NCBI RefSeq assembly: GCF_003851685.1
Contig: NZ_CP027727.1
Coordinates: 4,402,001-4,466,000 of the forward strand
DNA: 64,000 nt
DNA from: Pseudomonas sp. R5-89-07
Lineage (GTDB): Bacteria > Pseudomonadota > Gammaproteobacteria > Pseudomonadales > Pseudomonadaceae
Reading direction: 5' to 3'
Shown: positions 61,583 to 64,000 of the stretch, one piece after another
Numbering within the stretch: the first letter of the stretch is position 1
How the letters are laid out: every line of letters starts with the position of its first letter
The notes under the pieces: model-generated
Told to the model about the DNA's origin: nothing
Seen by the model: only the letters and a program-made list of their open reading frames with translations
Databases searched by the model: none
Position numbers and translations under genes: made by a program

Positions 61583-62332
61583 TTAGATTACCTTCGCTTC
61601 GTTTTTCAGTTTCTCGACCAGTTCAGCCACCGACTTGACCTTGATGCCCGCGCTGCGTGCAGCCGGCGCTTCGACTTTGACGGTCTTGTTGGTGGAGGCG
61701 GTGGAAACGCCCAAAGCATCTGGAGTCAGCACTTCAAGAGGCTTCTTCTTGGCTTTCATGATGTTTGGCAGGGACGCGTAGCGCGGCTCGTTCAAACGCA
61801 GGTCGGTGGTGACGATGGCCGGCAGGCTCAGGGAAACTGTCTGCGCGCCGCCGTCGATTTCACGGGTCACTGCCACCTTGTCGCCGCTCACTTCCACTTT
61901 GGAGGCGAAGGTGCCCTGGCCGTAACCGGTCAGTGCAGCCAGCATCTGGCCGGTCTGGTTGTTGTCGCTGTCGATGGCTTGTTTGCCAAGGATCACCAGC
62001 TGAGGCTGTTCCTTGTCGACGACGGCCTTGAGCAACTTGGCCACGGCCAGGGAGGTCAGTTCTTCAGCGGACTCGACCAGGATGGCGCGGTCGGCGCCCA
62101 GTGCCAGGGCGGTACGCAATTGCTCCTGGGCAGTGGTCGGGCCGATGGAAACCACGACGATCTCGGTCGCCACGCCTTTCTCTTTCAGGCGTACGGCTTC
62201 TTCCACGGCGATTTCACAGAATGGGTTCATCGACATCTTGACGTTAGCAAGGTCGACGCCGGAATTGTCCGCCTTGACGCGAACTTTCACGTTGTAATCG
62301 ACAACGCGTTTGACAGCTACAAGAACCTTCAT
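61583..62332 (-). CDS. etfB: Electron transfer flavoprotein beta subunit
   Basis: 249 residues. Signatures include [16 protein letters not shown] at the start, [19 protein letters not shown] and the AMP-binding [18 protein letters not shown]. It binds AMP and positions FAD with EtfA. It is first in etfBA and divergent from the ETF-ubiquinone oxidoreductase gene at 62838. Confidence 0.97.
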   Translation of the reverse strand: MKVLVAVKRVVDYNVKVRVKADNSGVDLANVKMSMNPFCEIAVEEAVRLKEKGVATEIVVVSIGPTTAQEQLRTALALGADRAILVESAEELTSLAVAKLLKAVVDKEQPQLVILGKQAIDSDNNQTGQMLAALTGYGQGTFASKVEVSGDKVAVTREIDGGAQTVSLSLPAIVTTDLRLNEPRYASLPNIMKAKKKPLEVLTPDALGVSTASTNKTVKVEAPAARSAGIKVKSVAELVEKLKNEAKVI

Positions 62333-62837
62333 GGATTCCTCGTTACTCTCCGGTGAAAAGAAAGTCGCCTAGGCGAACCTGGCGGTTGATGCTCATCGGC
62401 ACACAAGGGCACCTCCAAAAACGTCGGCGGATGACCTTGCTCACGGGAAGTAATGACCGTTCGTCAGGGGTGACTGAGAAGTCATTCTTTATCGCAGCGT
62501 GTAAACTGCGCGCCATCACGCGGCGCGCGTCACCTGTCTTGCTTTTGGACGTGCTCTTGAAACCTGCAGTCTGCCTACGGTCAGCGCAAAACCGACCGTA
62601 TATTGACCGGAACGCCTATTCTGGTCAATACGGCAAAATGGTCAGTCATAAGCCGCGTTGCTTTGATTTACCTAGCCTGCGGGCAATTCAAACAAACGTT
62701 TGTATTGGACGCTGCCAGTGGTGTAGATATAATGCGCCACCTAGAGAGAAAGGTAGGTCCTGCCGTTGCCGCAAGACATCACCGAACCTCCACCCATTAG
62801 AAAAAAAGCCTGTTGAGCCTTGAGTAGGAGATAGCCT
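62333..62837. promoter_or_regulatory. Divergent etfBA / ETF-QO control region
   Basis: 505 bases without a gene. Plus-strand promoter: -35 TTGGAC (62705-62710), 17-base spacer, -10 TATAAT (62728-62733). CAAAC-N4-GTTTG (62689-62702), the (G/C)AAAC-N2-4-GTTT(G/C) form bound by PsrA, sits just upstream. TATTGACC (62601-62608) and GGTCAATA (62623-62630) form an inverted repeat with other GGTCA/TGACC half-sites around. Fatty-acid control is probable. Confidence 0.7.
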
Positions 62838-64000
62838 GTGGAACGCGAATACATGGAATTCGACGTGGTCATCGTCGGCGCCGGCCCGGCGGGCCTGTCC
62901 GCCGCCTGCCGCCTGAAGCAGAAGGCCGCCGAAGCCGGTAAGGAAATCAGCGTCTGCGTGGTCGAGAAAGGCTCCGAAGTCGGCGCCCACATCCTCTCCG
63001 GTGCGGTGTTCGAACCACGCGCCCTGAACGAGCTGTTCCCGGACTGGAAAGCACTCGGCGCCCCGCTCAACACCCCGGTGGTGCGTGACGACATCTATGT
63101 ACTGCGCAGCAGCGAGACCTCCACCAAGGTTCCCGACTTCTTTGTGCCCAAGACCATGCACAACGAAGGCAACTACATCATCTCCCTGGGCAACCTGTGC
63201 CGCTGGCTCGCCCAACAGGCCGAGAACCTTGGCGTGGAAATCTACCCAGGTTTCGCCGCCCAGGAAGCGCTGTTCGATGAAAACGGCGTGGTGCGCGGCA
63301 TCATCACCGGTGACCTGGGCGTTGACCGTGAAGGCAAGCCCAAAGAAGGCCTGTACACCCCCGGCATGGAGTTGCGCGGCAAGTACACGCTGTTCGCCGA
63401 AGGCTGCCGCGGCCACATTGGCAAGCAGCTGATCGAGCGTTTCAACCTGGCCAGCGACGCCGACGCCCAGCACTACGGCATCGGTCTCAAGGAAATCTGG
63501 GAAATCGATCCGGCCAAACATCAGCCGGGCCTGGTGGTGCACACCGCCGGTTGGCCGCTGGATATCATGGGCAACGAAAACACCGGTGGCTCGTTCCTCT
63601 ATCACCTGGAAAACAACCAGGTGGTGGTTGGTCTGATCGTCGACCTGTCCTACAGCAACACGTTCCTGTCGCCGTTCGATGAGTTCCAGCGCCTCAAGCA
63701 TCACCCGGTGCTGGCCCAGTACCTGGAAGGCGGCAAGCGCGTCAGCTACGGCGCCCGCGCCATCGCCAAGGGTGGCCTGAACTCGCTGCCCAAGATGGTC
63801 TTCAAGGGCGGCGCGCTGATCGGTTGCGACCTCGGCACCCTGAACTTCTCCAAGATCAAAGGCAGCCACACTGCGATGAAGTCCGGCATGCTTGCTGCCG
63901 ACGCCGTGGCCGACCGCCTGTTTGCCGAATCCGAAGGCGGTGATGAACTGACGGCCTACGTCGACAGCTTCAAATCGAGCTGGCTGTATGAAGAACTTTT
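62838..64000 (+). CDS. Electron transfer flavoprotein-ubiquinone oxidoreductase (3' end outside window)
   Basis: The open frame runs from GTG 62838 (TAGGAG 8 bases upstream) to the window edge, giving at least 387 codons with no stop. The FAD motif VVIVGAGPAGLSAACRL lies at about residues 10-26; EGCRGHIGKQLIE and NTGGSFLYHLENNQ match the membrane-bound ETF-QO, which passes ETF electrons to ubiquinone. The C-terminal [4Fe-4S] ferredoxin part lies beyond the window. Divergent from etfBA. A long opposite-strand frame here is a shadow. Confidence 0.96.
   Translation, partial: MEREYMEFDVVIVGAGPAGLSAACRLKQKAAEAGKEISVCVVEKGSEVGAHILSGAVFEPRALNELFPDWKALGAPLNTPVVRDDIYVLRSSETSTKVPDFFVPKTMHNEGNYIISLGNLCRWLAQQAENLGVEIYPGFAAQEALFDENGVVRGIITGDLGVDREGKPKEGLYTPGMELRGKYTLFAEGCRGHIGKQLIERFNLASDADAQHYGIGLKEIWEIDPAKHQPGLVVHTAGWPLDIMGNENTGGSFLYHLENNQVVVGLIVDLSYSNTFLSPFDEFQRLKHHPVLAQYLEGGKRVSYGARAIAKGGLNSLPKMVFKGGALIGCDLGTLNFSKIKGSHTAMKSGMLAADAVADRLFAESEGGDELTAYVDSFKSSWLYEEL

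Noticed and set aside
62688..63869. 393-codon open frame on the minus strand near the right edge
   Set aside because: It is the shadow of the ETF-ubiquinone oxidoreductase gene, which is open on the plus strand to the window edge and has clear FAD motifs.

Overview
This window is chromosomal DNA of a Pseudomonas, most likely of the P. fluorescens group. The basis is gene content and order (crfX-cmpX-sigX-oprF next to a CorA-like zntB/cmaX, rraA, a hydrolase and divergent ppsA/ppsR; prpR-prpB-prpC-acnD-prpF-prpD; thrH-cysH near pabB; etfBA divergent from the ETF-ubiquinone oxidoreductase), the high G+C content, and repeated copies of the REP core GTGGGAGGGGGCTTGCCCCC in intergenic gaps. No prophage, insertion sequence, integrase or CRISPR array was seen.

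Layout. 1-8.2 kb: the start of oprF, sigX and its membrane partners, a Zn2+ exporter, RraA, an alpha/beta hydrolase, PEP synthase and its regulatory kinase/phosphorylase. 8.3-15.3 kb: a MocR-type regulator divergent from a five-gene run: an EamA exporter, a four-domain fusion (JAMM protease, ubiquitin-like carrier, E1, rhodanese), cysteine synthase, serine acetyltransferase and an AlaX tRNA editor. This is the most interesting locus. It looks like the mycobacterial CysO/Mec+/CysM/MoeZ sulfur-carrier route with three of its parts on one polypeptide. 15.4-23.9 kb: the 2-methylcitrate (propionate) operon with its GntR regulator and matching operators. 24.1-27.1 kb: a three-gene membrane peptide-ligase system (aspartyl-type protease, inactive transglutaminase with 7 TM, ATP-grasp). 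27.2-31.1 kb: pabB, a HigBA toxin-antitoxin pair with a possible leader peptide, thrH and cysH. 31.5-36.5 kb: an NCS1 transporter with a hydantoin/allantoin racemase, a LysR/SDR divergent pair and a HAD phosphatase. 36.7-45.7 kb: a RelE-type toxin that seems to have lost its ATG and its antitoxin, small membrane proteins, a cytochrome, chromate and nickel/cobalt efflux with RcnR, tRNA-Ser(GGA), a crotonase, PlsC, CorA and a class I glutamine amidotransferase. 45.8-49.2 kb: a two-gene beta-oxidation operon. 49.5-54.0 kb: a cytochrome and a second peptide-ligase operon (circularly permuted ATP-grasp, alpha-E, transglutaminase). 54.1-60.6 kb: a candidate sRNA, RraB, small conserved proteins, a second MocR regulator, an OmpA-like lipoprotein pair and a periplasmic binding protein. 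60.6-64 kb: etfA, etfB and the 5' part of the ETF-ubiquinone oxidoreductase gene, with a near-consensus promoter and a PsrA-like site.

Themes: acyl-CoA and propionate catabolism feeding ETF; sulfur and serine/cysteine metabolism; and two independent peptide-amidoligase operons. Nine REP/REPIN sites lie almost entirely between genes. Two have shrunk to perfect hairpins placed like terminators, and one lies inside the prp operon. Function calls rest on reading motifs by eye and on family knowledge; no database search was run.
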